Below are positions 23,429 to 35,971 of a stretch of 64,000 nt of DNA, one piece after another. The stretch lies in NCBI GenBank assembly GCA_948099385.1, contig CANUEZ040000107.1, positions 5,208,001 through 5,272,000 on the forward strand, in the 5' to 3' direction. Below the pieces are notes generated by a model, which was given only the letters and a program-made list of their open reading frames with translations, ran no database searches and was not told the origin of the DNA. Positions within the stretch are counted from its first letter, which is position 1. Each line of letters begins with the position of its first letter. Source of the DNA: Fasciola hepatica (taxonomy: Eukaryota > Platyhelminthes > Trematoda > Plagiorchiida > Fasciolidae). The position numbers were made by a program, and so were the translations under genes.

Positions 23429-23806
23429 CTCGCGCAACTTTTCTGACACATCAGCGTCCTTCAGGAAATCTCGTACTACCGCAGCAAGTGATGATTGTCT
23501 GTGAAGTAAAACATGCTGTAGGAAATATTGTAATGCCCGGCAGCGATAATCAATCAATCTGGCGTCCAATCGGCCGGATGACACAATGTGATCAATGAGT
23601 TGTAGGGAGCCAACGTGATTCGTTAAACGTTTCCGTCGTGAGAGATTCTCTTGGAACGCAGATACCACATCGGTTTTGTTTGGTAACGGAGGAAGGATGC
23701 TGATCGGATGCAATGATCGTAGAGCCTTTCTCAGAGCCGCAAACTGAGAGTACCGGCGATTGACAGACCAAAGAAGAATCTTTCCGTTCTCGTTTACGCC
23801 TGGTGC
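23429..23806 (-). CDS. SNX4: Sorting nexin (SNX4-like), PX-domain exon
   Basis: A 378-base (126-codon, phase 0 to phase 0) minus-strand exon between TTTCTAG (23,807) and a GTACTT donor (23,428). It encodes the lipid-binding core of a PX domain: LLWSVNRRYSQFAALRKALR, then PISILPPLPNK (the proline-rich loop), an extra loop of about 25 residues, then YRCRALQYFLQHVLLH. In PX domains the Arg-Arg-Tyr-Ser-x-Phe and the Arg before the final helix bind PI3P; here the first motif is intact and the Arg-Cys-Arg before ALQYFL plausibly supplies the second. The reading frame runs a little past the donor to a stop at 23,408, which would be intron. Upstream exons are not seen: an RTE insertion begins about 200 bases away. 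Confidence 0.75.
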
Positions 23807-24119
23807 CTAGAAAGCCATGAAAAATAAGATTAGAACAAAAGCGACAAAAAATAGGTCATCGATGTGTGGAAGATCAATACTTGCCCTCAATCATTATCAT
23901 CGTACAGCGTTAAATAGTAGGGCAAGCCCCACTGACCACTGCCTTTCTCACTATGTTGCACGCTGAATTAGAAAGTATGAATATACAACATGGACAGGGA
24001 GTGGACCTACACGAGTGGGAAAAGGAAAGAATGCCCTAGTAGCCAACATACGGAATACAGTCTACTGTACGAACACACATTGATCAATTATTCTGGTTCG
24101 ATAGAAAGTGACAACACGA

Positions 24120-27100
24120 TCACCACTGTTCGCGGTTCACAGCCATATCCTTCAGTGTCTCCAGCCAACTGGTAGACGGATCTTTTGGACCCCAACCACG
24201 AAGACGTGAAGCACCTACTTTTCCTAAGTCTGCTGTACATTTTCTCATTCCTCGCTGCCACGTCATCTGTTGACCTCCACGTGGTTTCTTCCACTCATGA
24301 GGAGGGGCGGAGAATAGGACACGGTATGGTAGACGTGTGTTTGCCATACGTACCACCTGTCCCAACCAACGAAGTCTACTAAGCCGGATACGCTGTGACA
24401 GAACGTCCTCTGAATTAGTACCCAATACTCGCTTTCTGACCTCAGCATTGCTTACTCGGCTATCCCACCCAATCCTAGCGATACTACGTAAACATCGATG
24501 GTCGAAAACCTCGAGACGACCAATATATTCAGCACGCAGACTGCAAGTTTCGCAACCATACAACAAAACTGAACGCACAGTGGCACAGTATACACGACCT
24601 TTCAACTTCAGTGAAATATCAGGTCGGTGCCACAAATGCTTTAGTCCAGTGTACGCCGCTCGAGCCTTGGATAGCCGCGTGCTCACTTCTACTACTGTGC
24701 TCCCATCCGTCGTCACACAGCTACCGAGGTAGGTGAAGTGGTCGACAACTGACAGCACCTCCCCATCGACCATCAACCTCGGAATTGTTGACGTTCAGTC
24801 TTGTAACATCACCTCGCACTTTGAAGGTGCAAAGCGCATGCCGAATGGAGCTACAGCTCTTGCGAGATTATCTAGTGCACGCTGAGCATGTTCCGTGCAT
24901 TCGAACAAGCAGACAACGTCGTCTGCGTAATCTAGGTCACATAGCTTTTCACTATTTCCTAGTTCGACGCCTACATCCTGAAGGTTTTGCAGCGCACTGT
25001 CCGTTATTTCGTCCATGACGAAGTTGAACAGGAATGGAGACATAGGACATCCCTGTCGAACACCACTGGTCGTTTCGAACTGACCGGATAGTTCACCGTA
25101 AACCCTAACGCGGCCAGAAGTATGAGAATACAATGATCTCATTAGGTTCACGAACTTCTGGGGCATACCTTTTCGATGAAGAACACTGAAAAGCGATGTT
25201 CGATCAACTGAATCGAAAGCGCCTTTCAGGTCTAAGAAAAGCATTATTGTCGGTCGGCGGTGCGTGTGACGCGTTTCAAGTAGTTGGCGGAGAGTAAAAA
25301 TCTGGTCGATGCATCCTTGACCTGGGCGGAATCCAGCCTGCTGCTCGCGGACATTCCTCTCGCGAGCCGGTGTAAGACGATGCAGCAGAATCGAAGCTAA
25401 TACTTTGGGGACTATCGGGATTAAGCTAATCCCACGATGAATACTACAGTCGTTGCATATTCCCTTCTTGAAGATGGGAACAATCAATGACTCACTCCAT
25501 ATTAACGGAATACGCTCCCCGTTCCAAATTTCAAGGAGCAAGACGGTAAGTGATTTTATCAACGCCTCACCACTCAGTTTAAAAAGAACTGGAGGAAGTT
25601 CGTAGGGACCTGCCGCTTTCCCTCGCTTTAGTGATCGAATGCATGACTCTACTTCTACTTCCGATGGGGGCTCAAGTGATACCACCCAAGGAGTCACAGT
25701 TGTTGACACGGGAGTAACTACACTAGTGTGCGGCCAGCTAAACTGTTCCTTGAAGTACTCGGCCCATCGGTCAAGCCTCTGCTGTTTGCTATGGATGGAT
25801 TCTCCATTTCTATCCCAAATCGTTTCACTGACCTGAGTTCGCCGTTCACCGGTGTCACGAATAAGTTTGAACAGTCTTTGACTGTTACCTGAAGCAGCTG
25901 ACACTTCCATTTCTTCGGCTACATTGACCCACCAATTTTCGCGATCATTCTTAAGGCTTTTCGCAACTTGTCCTTGCAGCTTTCTCCGCATCTTATTCAT
26001 CTCCTTACGGTTCGAAAGCTGATGCTCTTGCTCCATTATACTCAGCGACTCTTGCGAGATCCAGTGTCTTTGATGGACAACGGATCGAGGACCACAGGCA
26101 AAACCTGCTGCAAAGTGCATCGCCTGTTTGATATGAGCCCAATGCTCATCTACATTACTGTTCTCCGTGGATCCTAGCTCATGTGCTAACTTCTGCTCAT
26201 ACCGGGTGCAAACTTCTGGATCACACAAACGTTGCACGGCTAATCGGGTTTGCGGTTTGCGACGATGACCATGGAGCTGGTGAGATAATCGCATTAAAAT
26301 TAATGCATGGTCCGACTCTACGTACGTGGACCAGTAAGATCTACAGTTCTGAACAGAACTGCGCCACCGATAGCTTATTGCGATATGGTCAATTTGACTC
26401 AAAGTACCTGTAGAGTTAGAGCGCCATGTAGCTGTGCGACGCGAGCTGTGTCGGAAATTTGTGCTAGACAAGAACAATCGATTGTCTGCACAAAACTGGA
26501 GATGCCTACCCCCGTTATCTGCACGCTCAGCAGGTAAAGCACAACGCCCACCTAAACAGGCTTCTGACGCACTAAGTTTGCCAACTTGTGCATTGAAGTC
26601 ACCAGCTAGCACTACAATGTCAGAACCTTTATTGCTGCGAACGAGAGTGGCGAGGGCATCATAGAACTCATCTTTCTGCAGGTCTGAGCTGCAGTCCGTT
26701 GGGGTGTACGCCGAGATCACAAAAAAATTGCGTTTAACACAACTATCCTTTCGAACGCCGACTGACCCTTGGAGTCTCACAGCACATATACGACTGTTAA
26801 CAGGGATCCAGTCTAAAAGGGCAGCCTCGGCCTTGTCAGTCAAGACAATTCCTACACCACGTTGACCCACAGTTCTAGCTGCTTCGTCTCCTGAGGTGCG
26901 CAGAATATACCTCGATGAGTGACCAGGAGCAGTTAGTTGAATTATACTGCTCGAACCCTGGATACGCGTTTCGCTTAAGCAGCAGACATCAATCTTCGGA
27001 GAATTTATTGTGAGCGCTAGGCACGCCTGCTGACCGGCCTGCATGAGTGTACGCACGTTGAAGGAGCCGAAATTAAGAGGCTGACGAGGCTTGAGAAAAT

Positions 27101-27248
27101 GTGAGTTAAAAGACAGAGGATTATTCCCGATACTGTTTGACAGTGAATCGTTGCGAGTATCGACCGTGTTATCAGTGGGAGCATTATGGGTGGATAGACA
27201 GGGCAAAGAGGGGTGGTTAGGGACAGAAGACAAAGGTTGAATAATCAC
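24120..27248 (-). pseudogene. RTE endonuclease-reverse transcriptase ORF with one in-frame UGA
   Basis: One frame runs from 27,248 to 24,120, about 1,042 codons. It starts with a Ser/Thr/Asn-rich leader (about 70 residues), then an AP-type endonuclease (SFNVRTLMQAG, CCLSETRIQ, VLAGDFNAQVG, DHIAISYRW, SDHALIL), a linker, an RT with all catalytic boxes (AGFRPGQGC, KGAFDSVDRT, GVRQGCPMSP, LDYADDVVCLF) and a C-terminal region (FTYLGSCV, LYGCETCSL, LRWLGQVVRM, GWGPKDPS). The only break is a TGA at 24,795-24,797, where copy B has TGG after MLLQD. The codon at 27,248 is GTG and a stop lies just upstream, so the true start is probably further in. These proteins nick DNA and prime reverse transcription from the nick. 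Confidence 0.9.
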
Positions 27249-27829
27249 GTTTCATATAAAAACAATTTGTTTCCAAATCACAGCTGAAGGAGCGAAGGAC
27301 CATTTACTCGAAGTGCCATCCTTACAACGAATTAAATGCCCACAAAATGAAAATGTAACCTGGGAAATTAGCTCGTCGGATAATTGAAGTAACTAAATCT
27401 TCCTTAATTAAATACTTTTGTCATTGCTTGTGCTCTCTCATGTTAATGCCTTATAACTCTTACCTATTCATATTTTAGCTATGGTCTTGTTCCGAGTTGA
27501 TTGAAGCCTTACTTTGAGTGCCGTTTCGAGACTTCTGTTATCATTCGTTTGCTGTCGACCATAACAATAATTCAAACAAGAAACAAATTATTTCTGCTTG
27601 AAGGCCAATGACTCGTGAAAGTCAAAGAGCACCTCAGTAAGAAACTCTCGGAAATTGATTGGTGATTATAAAATATAATTGGTACCAAACAACATTTGCA
27701 AAGCAACGGAATATAAAAACAGGACACGGGGGCTCACAAGAACAGCGGCATACTGCCCAACTCTTCGTAACAACAACGCCGCGACGATATTTGACCGCAG
27801 TAATGAAGAGAAAACAGAACATCCCTCAG

Positions 27830-28215
27830 CAATCAGATCACGACGAGACTGCATCTTGTCGTGGTGTAATGACCTGTGTGCCTCCACGAGTGAAATAGAT
27901 AAACCGGATGGCTTCCTTAAGTCCGATATGAAAACACGCATGACAGTTCAACGGGTAGAGGTCAGACGAAATCCAAACTCACTGAACCACTTGATCGGCA
28001 AAATCTGGCTCTGTAAAACCAGACGCAATGTCCAAGAGAGGAAACTGCGGCGAACAGAAACAGAGAGTAGTTTACCGGCCAAAAAACCTCCACTAGATGG
28101 GCGTAGGTGTAGAATGCCTGGGGGTTTTCCCTACGGCGGAAGAGTCACCGCAAGTCACTGAGCAGCTATCGGCCGCCTAAGTGGGGCAGTATAGAACCGA
28201 AAACATGATACCGCG
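27830..28215 (-). repeat. RTE 5'-region repeat, copy F5
   Basis: Shares blocks with 1,446-2,150 (same orientation), for example gatggcttccttaagt, the cctccactagatgg block and the gcagctatcg block. Confidence 0.6.
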
Positions 28216-28219
28216 TCCA

Positions 28220-29195
28220 CGTTCCGAGTGAATCGCATCCTCTTGTACAACTGTTGTTAGTGTCCATTTTCCTGTCATTATCCGTTGATTGTCTCACGGC
28301 CTCTGTCACAAATTTTTATGTCAGATAAAACCTAAATCACAGGACTTCACTCATTGCTACTTGCTTTGTCTGAACCCTCGTAACTTTGTACACATCTCGA
28401 ATTATTTGACACTTCACTATGGAACTCTATGTGCGACTAAATAACATCTCACCCAGACCAAATTTAGTTACATTCCCAAAACGTGACGACACTGATTTTG
28501 TATCTTAAACAAGAACTTTGACGAAGTAGACTTTAATGATGTCAAGGTGACCAATTTTTAGACAAATATTTAGCGCTGAGTATAAACGACTAAAAAGCTG
28601 ACTGTACATTATACGAAGGTATTTTGACTACTCTCGAAAAATTGCACAAAATTCCAACCATTGGAGTTTTCGGATGTTATCTGATGGCTTTATGTAAGCA
28701 ATAAGCTGGATGAAGCTTTGATCAACTCATTCACAGGTTGACACTGGTCACTAGAGACTAGAATTTTCAGTCCCTAAAAGATAAACTAAGTGGAAATGAC
28801 CCAATGAGAGAAGCTCTTGTAAACGGAATTCAGTCTACTTCGATTCATAGAAAACGAACCGCTCCGGTGATAGCTTGCTCGTTAGAAACGGTGCAACAAC
28901 AACTTAACGCCGTATCGGTACTTTTGGCTTCACATACAGCCCCGGGTATTAGCCCTTAGGGAACCGCCAGATATCTAAAAAATGCAACATTCTGCGCGAG
29001 GAAGGAACATAAGTTCAGTTCAGTACATTTCACACAACCAATAATCATGCGGTGGGTGATATGGCCTTGGCTACTATCTCCTAGCGACAATCTCAAAAGA
29101 AAATAATGAAAAGGTACAAGAGTGTGAAGGAAGTAATAGAAGAACTACCAAAATCAATATGAAGTCGATAAAGAAAGTTTGTGGATACAAGAGCA
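28220..29195. other. Unrecognised sequence
   Basis: AT-rich, no reading frame or repeat motif that I can support. Confidence 0.5.
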
Positions 29196-29199
29196 CCAC

Positions 29200-31710
29200 T
29201 GATCGCAATACCTAGCCATATCCTACAATGTACCAAGTTAGAGAATGGGGGGGGGGGGGGTTCTTGGAGCCCACCCAAGAAGTCTAACACGTCCTACACG
29301 GTCAATTCCACTGACTAGGCTTTTTATATTTTTCTTGCATGCCATGGACTGACCACCCTTACTCATCTTTCAATCAGTACCCGCCCCAGAAAACAGTAGG
29401 CGCCAGGGAATTCTGTCAAGGGACATGCGCAACACATGTTCCCATCACATTGGCTTGATAATCTTGAGTGCTTTATCTAGTGATTTGGTTCGTGAACCCA
29501 AGACTCTCCGCCGAACCTCAGTTTTGCTGATGCACTGTTCCCACCAGATTCGAGCAAGGTTACGAAAACATTGGTGTTCAAATCCCGACAATCTTCGTAC
29601 ATCCCCCACCAGCGCCGGCCCTGTTTCTGAATTATACAGAAGCACCGACCTGACTGCTGCAACGTACACTCGATTTTTGATAAATAAACGAATGGCATGT
29701 CGACGCCACAGATGACTCAGGTTGGCGAAATCCAAACGAGCCTTCTATGTACGCAAACACACATCCGATATCCGACCTCAGGGTGAAATGCAGCTGCCTA
29801 GACAACAGAACTAATCTACCAGGTCTATAGTTTCTCCAGATACTGAAAGGTTTGGTGTTGGACCAACCCAATCCTGCTACAGCATCTTGCACTTTAAAAG
29901 TGCAAAACGCATACCGAACATTGCTACGCGATCAGTCAAGCTGCCTAGAAAAGCTTGCAACTTAACTGCATCTTCACTTAGAAGAACTATGTCGTCATCA
30001 CATTCAAGGTCTGACACTTTTCCAATTGGGAAAAGTTCAGTGCCATCATTCTCACACGACAAAAGCGTGGTTTCTAGGATCACATCAATCACCCTGAGGT
30101 ACACCACTTTTTGTGGCGAACTCGGGTGAAAGAACATCTAAAACCCGAACTCGGCTTCGGCTATTGATGTAAAGGGACTTTATGATAGAAATGAGTTTCT
30201 TCGGTATACCTATTAACAAGAAGAGGCGCCACAGAACTTTGCGACCGAAGGACGACTTAAGATAAAGCGGAAGTACACGGCAAAAGAAAGATGTGCCCAT
30301 GTGCTAAAATTTGTCGGAGAGTAAAGATGTGATCAATACATCTTTGACCAGGTGGAAACCAAGCTTGATTCTCGCGCGAGCACTGTTGGCGAGCGCTAGA
30401 TAAGCAGTAGAGAATAAACACCAGCGAACACTTTAGATGCGGTGCTAACCAGGCTTATTACCCTGTGGCTTTCAAAGGAGAACCTGTGGTTCTTCCTATA
30501 AATCGATACAATCACCGATTCACACCAACTCTTTGGGACCTGCTCCTTCTTCCATATCAAACCTATCGGTTTTTTCTACCCCACTGCAGTGCTGAGCCAC
30601 CTTCTATGAAAATAAAAGGCGACCTACTCAGTCCGGCAGCCTTATGTCATTTTAAATAGTTTATCTCACAGAGAACCTGGGCTTCTGACGAACGACTGAT
30701 ATGGCCAACTAGAGCTGTAACCACCTTTCTGATAGGGAAACTAGCCTTGGATAAAGACCAGCTAAACTGTTTCTCGAAATGCTTCGTCCAGCGAACTGGG
30801 CGACGCTCCTGAGTCTGAATCAGTGAGCCGTTCGCCTCTTTGATTAGTTCCGTAACGCCTGGAATTCGTGGACCATTGTTCCTAATTAGGCAGAAAAGGT
30901 TCCGGCTGTTGTTAATCACCGCAGCTTTTTCCGTCTCACACTACACTCTGCAATCCACCACTGCTCAGGCTTCGAACCAGTTGGCGTTTAGGGCATCTCC
31001 GTCCCTCGTCGTATCTGGAATCCAGAGGAATCGATGTACGAGCATCTAACAGCGCAACGGAGGATGCAGATATCCATCGTTTGTGTGTGTGTCCAGTTGT
31101 TGCACCTTGAGCAGCATCCGAAACGTCGAAAAACGATTGCTTGGTCTCTGTCCATCATTTTTTTGGATCCTGGGCAATTCACTGCATCGATAACCTGGTG
31201 GGTAATTCTGCTTGGAAAGCTGATCGGTGGTTATCGTTCAGCAGCAGCTGCGAGGAACGGTTGCCTTTTGCGTTGCTTCGGCCACCAACGAGATGTAGGC
31301 TAAAAATGCGTACGAACAAGAGCGTAATCAGTGTCTACAAACCTGGACCAAAATGATCGACAGTTTTAAGCCTATCCGCGCCAGCGGTAAGCAATAGCAA
31401 TGTGGTCGATCTGAGTCCAGCGGCGTGAATGCGCAGGAAGATGCCAGGTTATTCGGTGCCGCTTTTTGTGCGTGAAACTTGTACTCCCCAGGAATAGTCG
31501 ATGGTCGGAATATCGTTAGATGAGTCGGCCATCGTTATCTGTTCGGTCGGCTGGAACGTCAAATCGGTCTCCTATATTCCACTTAGTTACGTCTAGGCTT
31601 CCAACACAAGCATTGAAATTATTAACAACCATGATGGTAGATAGCTCTGCTGCCGCCCGGCGCAATACTACGTCTGATCTATTGAGGCCTTATGTGGTTC
31701 GCCACTTTCA
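29200..31710 (-). mobile_element. RTE-clade LINE copy G, heavily decayed
   Basis: Minus strand. C-terminal region at 29,445-29,735 (DFANLSHLWRRHAIRL, VAAVRSVLLYNSET), post-RT region with a mutated catalytic box at 29,877-30,137 (LECDDDIVLLSED where YADD is expected; MFGMRFALLKCKML), RT middle at 30,085-30,300 (SGVPQGD), linker at 30,647-30,919 (KHFEKQFSWS) and endonuclease remnants up to about 31,710 in many frames. The 3' part (29,200-29,420) matches the C-terminal and 3' ends of copies B and D. It represents a third divergence class, older than copy F. Confidence 0.8.
29247..29260. repeat. Poly(G) run, 14 bases
   Basis: Fourteen consecutive G on the plus strand inside decayed RTE copy G. 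Confidence 0.95.
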
Positions 31711-32088
31711 GTCTTAGGATCATGGTTGCCGATTTCTTTCACATTATGAGTCATGAAAACACACAATCACACATATACTAGCTCTGCTTACTCGGGAAAA
31801 TAAGCATGAACCCACCACCCTCACTAACATTCGCGGAATGAGTCATAATATTGATTCTGTGCACCAATTTTTCCAATCTTTTTCTCCTCTTGCCATATTT
31901 TTGACCGAAACTCAAAGTTCCCCTTATTCAACACAACCCACCTCCAATTTCCAAACCACGCCTTTCACTCCCCTTTCTCACCCAAAGCTGGTGTCTGAGC
32001 CTTTGTCCACCAGTCAGTCACCACATTCAGAATCCAGAATCTTGACTTTTCCAGTCGTGAATTTCGGTTGATGTGGCTGAAACTTCAA

Positions 32089-32141
<53 letters not shown>

Positions 32142-32990
32142 CCGACCCGAGACTTGGCATCGACCCTCATTCATTAGCACCGCATTTCACATTTTTCACA
32201 TCACCAAAGCATTCACTCCTGAAAAACTGGATACACTCTTAAACTATATTGGTCCTTCTGTCTAGTTTTCATTCTGTCTTGACAGATCGTGCACATGCAA
32301 CCCCCGCGTATGGACATTGCATCCAGTATATGCAACTGCTACTGCTGCGACCTGCTGACAGCGAGTTTTGTTCGACCCATTTTTTCAAGCATACCACTAC
32401 AAATGCAACACACAACGGAAAACACACGCCGCAGACAAGCAGGAATAAACCCAACGCTAAGTGGTGCAAGAATCTGGACTGATTCATATCGCATGAGATT
32501 CAAGTCCCGTGACCTGACCGAACACGATTATAGGTGTGATCCAGAACCATTCGTTACATTGACAGTGGAACGAATGAAGATAAGTCATAAACAACATCAA
32601 AATGTACACGTGCAATGGGTAATGTTTAGTTTTCGGTAGCCATTATTACCATTAGGCGACAACCACAGCTGCCCGCAGGAATAGCCATAACGAAGTTGAG
32701 GGTACGTTTGATTGGAAAAAAATAAACCAACAGTGGATTCAACGCATAGGAAATAAAATTGAAGAACGTCAGACCTAAACGCAAATTCTCCACGGCAGTC
32801 CGATAATCTGCGGTATATTCAACCCTGAGGAGAGTTAATCAACAAAGAATGCGATACAATATGAAAACCTAGATGAAGTATGGATGGCTTAACCCATCAT
32901 ACCTGAATCTCCACAACATAGAAAACTGTACCATCCGCTGTACGCTCGAAATCCCTGATGCGAGCAAGCCAACCCATGGGCGCACACCTC
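31710..32990. other. Unrecognised sequence
   Basis: No transposon or exon motif that I recognise, apart from the TA array at 32,091-32,138. Confidence 0.45.
32091..32138. repeat. (TA)24 microsatellite
   Basis: Perfect TA run. Confidence 0.99.
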
Positions 32991-33097
32991 CCAAGGTCAG
33001 TCAGTCTTCAGTCTTCAGGTAAAGGGCAGTGGGAAGTCATCCTGTACGAGCCCCATCACATCGTACTCTATTGACTCGGCTGGATGTCGGTGCTCCG

Positions 33098-35971
33098 CTA
33101 ATAAACCTTCAGGGTCTGGTCCAATTTCTCCTTGAATAGTGTCTCGGTTTCCTCTTCCACCACTTCGGTCGGTAGAGCTTTCCAGAGATTGGTCACCCTC
33201 CTTGACAATCGATAGATGGCCGGTAAGCCGGTGGAATGCACCTTACGAAACGTCAGGGTGTGTCCTCTGGTACGATCATTATTCCTGAGCGGGAATTCCG
33301 CCTGTAGTTCCCGGCCCAACTCACCGCGGATTATGCGCCTGGCATAGATGAGGTCACCTCGAAGCCATCGATAGGCAATGGGAAACAACTCTGTGACTTT
33401 TAGGCGTTCCTCATAGCTGAACCCACGCAGTCCGGCCACGAGGCGTGTGGCAGCACGTTGCGCCCGTTCCAGTTTGGCTACTTCCGCCGCCGTGCACGGG
33501 TAGACAGCCGGACCGCCATATTCCAAACGAGGACGTACATGTGAGACATAAAGCAGTCGGAAAGTGTCCCGGGGTAGAGGCCCAAATGAACGGCGGATGG
33601 GACCAAGTATCTTCCACGCTGAGGCGCACGCTCTCTCAGTGTGTGTTCTTGTCTTCAGACTGCTGGTGACAACAACTCCGAGATCCTTTTCCTCCTGCGT
33701 GTGACGGAGTACGATACTCCCAAGGCCGTAGCCGGAAGTATCGTTGGGGCCACCAATCCTCATGCTCGCGCACTTGTCCACGTTTATCGATAGACCCCGG
33801 GTGGTCGACCAATTGACGAGGGCCTGCAGATCCTCCTGTAGTATCTCGCGAGCCTCTGCCGACCGAATGATGCGCCAGATCTTGAGATCATCGGCGTAGA
33901 TAAGGCATTGGGATCGAATGGTCTGTGGTAGGTCGTTTACAAACACTAGAAACAACCGGGGCCCTAGCACGGAGCCTTGCGGCACGCCACTGCCAACTGG
34001 ATACCACGCGGACTGGGACTGTGCAACTCTCACGGAAAAGGTTCTCCCGACCAAGAAATCCTCAATCCAGCGAAGCATGGGCCCTGAGATGCTCATGGCC
34101 CGGAGTTTCAGCAACAGCCCATTGTGAGGAACTTTGTCAAACGCCTCACTAAAGTCCACGAAGATGACGTCCGTGACATATCCCTCGGCTTTGGAGTTCG
34201 ACCAACTTTCACGGGTGGTCAGCAGGTTTGACAGACATGATCTGTTCCGCCGAAAACCGTGCTGCCCTGCGCATAGCAGTTGACAGCGCTCCAGATGTTC
34301 ACGTATACGAACAGCCACCAGCCTTTCCATGACCTTTCCAGCTACGGAAGTGAGGCTAACTGGGCGGTAGTTGGCCGAGGTGGATTCTGTCCCACCCTTG
34401 TACAGCGGAACAACGACTGCTTTTTTCCATTCCTGAGGTAGACTCCCAGTGGCCAACGACCAATTGAACAACCGCGTTAGTGGTGTAGTTAGCTGGTCCG
34501 CCAACTCCTTCAACATCAACGGATGCACGTCGTCCGGTCCCGGTGACTTATGGGTTTTGATGGATTTGAGCATCTTATTCACTTCCGGCTCCCCAAAATC
34601 ATACATAATGAACAGCGGCGAGCTATCCACCATCGGGATTGGCGCACCTTCCTCCACAGAATAAACTGACAGATAATGTTTGGCTAGTGTCTCAGCCTTT
34701 CCGTCATCTGTTGCAACCATTTCGTCGTTGTTCATCAGCGCCGGGATACCCACCTTCGCTCTGGTGCGGCGCTTTAAGTATGCAAACAGGCGCTTGGGTG
34801 CTCGCACCGCATCGACCACAAGGGCCTCCTCGAATGCCATCCGCTTTATCCGTTTTTGTTCGATACACTGGTTACGAATCCTGTGATAGAGATCATAACC
34901 CTCACCTGTGGATCGGAACCGCTGCCAGGCTCAATTTCGTCGTTTGAGCAGGCGTCTGAGCTCCAGATCAAACCAAGGCGGTCCCTTAACCCGAGGTCTA
35001 CGCCGGTTGAGGGGGCAGTAGGTATTCATAAGGTACAAGATACCGTCACGAATAAACGCCCAAGCTTCGTTCACATCGCGGTGGACATCTGAATCCGTGG
35101 GAAGCCAGTTGACGTCTGACGCCGCTCTCCGGACATCTTCGAATGGAGTGCGCCAAACGTTACGTCCCATGTGTGGTCTAGGGGATGGACAAGAACCAGT
35201 GCGCCAGTGAATTTCTAGCACCATATGGTCACTGCTTCCAAGTGGAGGGAGATGTTCAACCTTATCTACCTCCGAGCTCCTGGGAGAAATCACCAGATCC
35301 AGAATGGAACCGTGGCCGGATTGCCTCCGGGTCGATTCCTGAACATGTTGGTGTAGTGCTAGTTCTTGGACCGTTGTCAGTAATTCCCGAGAGAAAGGAT
35401 CTGCCCCGGCCGCTGTCCTGCTTGACGTCCAATCAATATGCGGAGCATTGAAGTCGCCCAGGACGAGGCAGTGGCCGTTGCACGCCCATCTCATCAATAA
35501 ATTCATCATATCTGGAGGAGTGACCGCAGGTGTCCGATAAATGACTCCAACTGTCCTAAAGCCCCCGGCGGTAAGCTTGACGCGGCACCAGATGGCTTCA
35601 CCGAATCCTTGCGGGTCTGCGAATGCCTCTAACTGCGCGGTTGGGATGTCTGATCGTACGAACAATGCTACGCCTCCACCAGCTCCGATAGAGTTCCTAT
35701 CGACCCGGAATAGTGTGTAGCCAGGGAGGGACACCTCAGAGTCTAGAACATTGTTACTCAGCCACGTCTCCGTCAATGCTATCATAGTAGGTGAGCTGGA
35801 CTGCAGCAGGTGTTCCAGGTCATCCCTCATGTTCAGCAGACCACGGACGTTAGACAACAGGATGACGACGCTGTCTCGGCCTGCTACCACATCCGTTTGT
35901 TCAGGGCATCCTAGCTTGGGGGGACTGACAGGGACACTAGCGTCAGCGGCCTCCACCGGAAGTGAGGGCAC
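33098..35971 (-). pseudogene. K1 ORF2: endonuclease-reverse transcriptase, one in-frame UGA
   Basis: A single frame of about 958 codons. Endonuclease first (NVRGLLNMRDDLEHLL, IALTETWLSN, VLGDFNAPHIDW, DLVISPRSSEV, LGSSDHMVLEI), then a linker, then RT (SPGPDDVHPLMLKEL, KKAVVVPLYKGG, QHGFRRNRSC, FVDFSEAFDKVPH, GSGVPQGSVLGP, LIYADDLKIW) and the CR1-type C-terminal region (HVRPRLEYGG, LERAQRAATRLV, NLWKALPTEVV). It reads through except for a TGA at 34,931-34,933, in the linker after KRRN. All RT and endonuclease catalytic residues I can see are kept. The upstream end overlaps the end of ORF1 in the -1 frame and lacks an obvious ATG. Confidence 0.9.

Larger units (their letters stand above)
24010..28215 (-). 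mobile_element. RTE-clade LINE copy F, near full length
   Basis: The best-preserved RTE element in the window. It contains one long ORF (24,120-27,248, described separately), a short 3' region down to about 24,010, and upstream sequence ending with the RTE 5'-region repeat at 27,830-28,215. Roughly 580 bases between the ORF and that repeat (27,250-27,830) have no counterpart in copies A and E, so either those copies have deletions or the 5' repeat belongs to a separate older insertion. Target-site duplications were not identified by eye. It lies in what is probably an intron or the upstream flank of the sorting nexin gene. Confidence 0.85.

Noticed and set aside
24120..27248. Host craniofacial-development-type protein, a name often attached to this endonuclease in databases
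   Set aside because: The frame has a complete RTE endonuclease-RT layout; that name reflects mis-annotation of RTE endonucleases.
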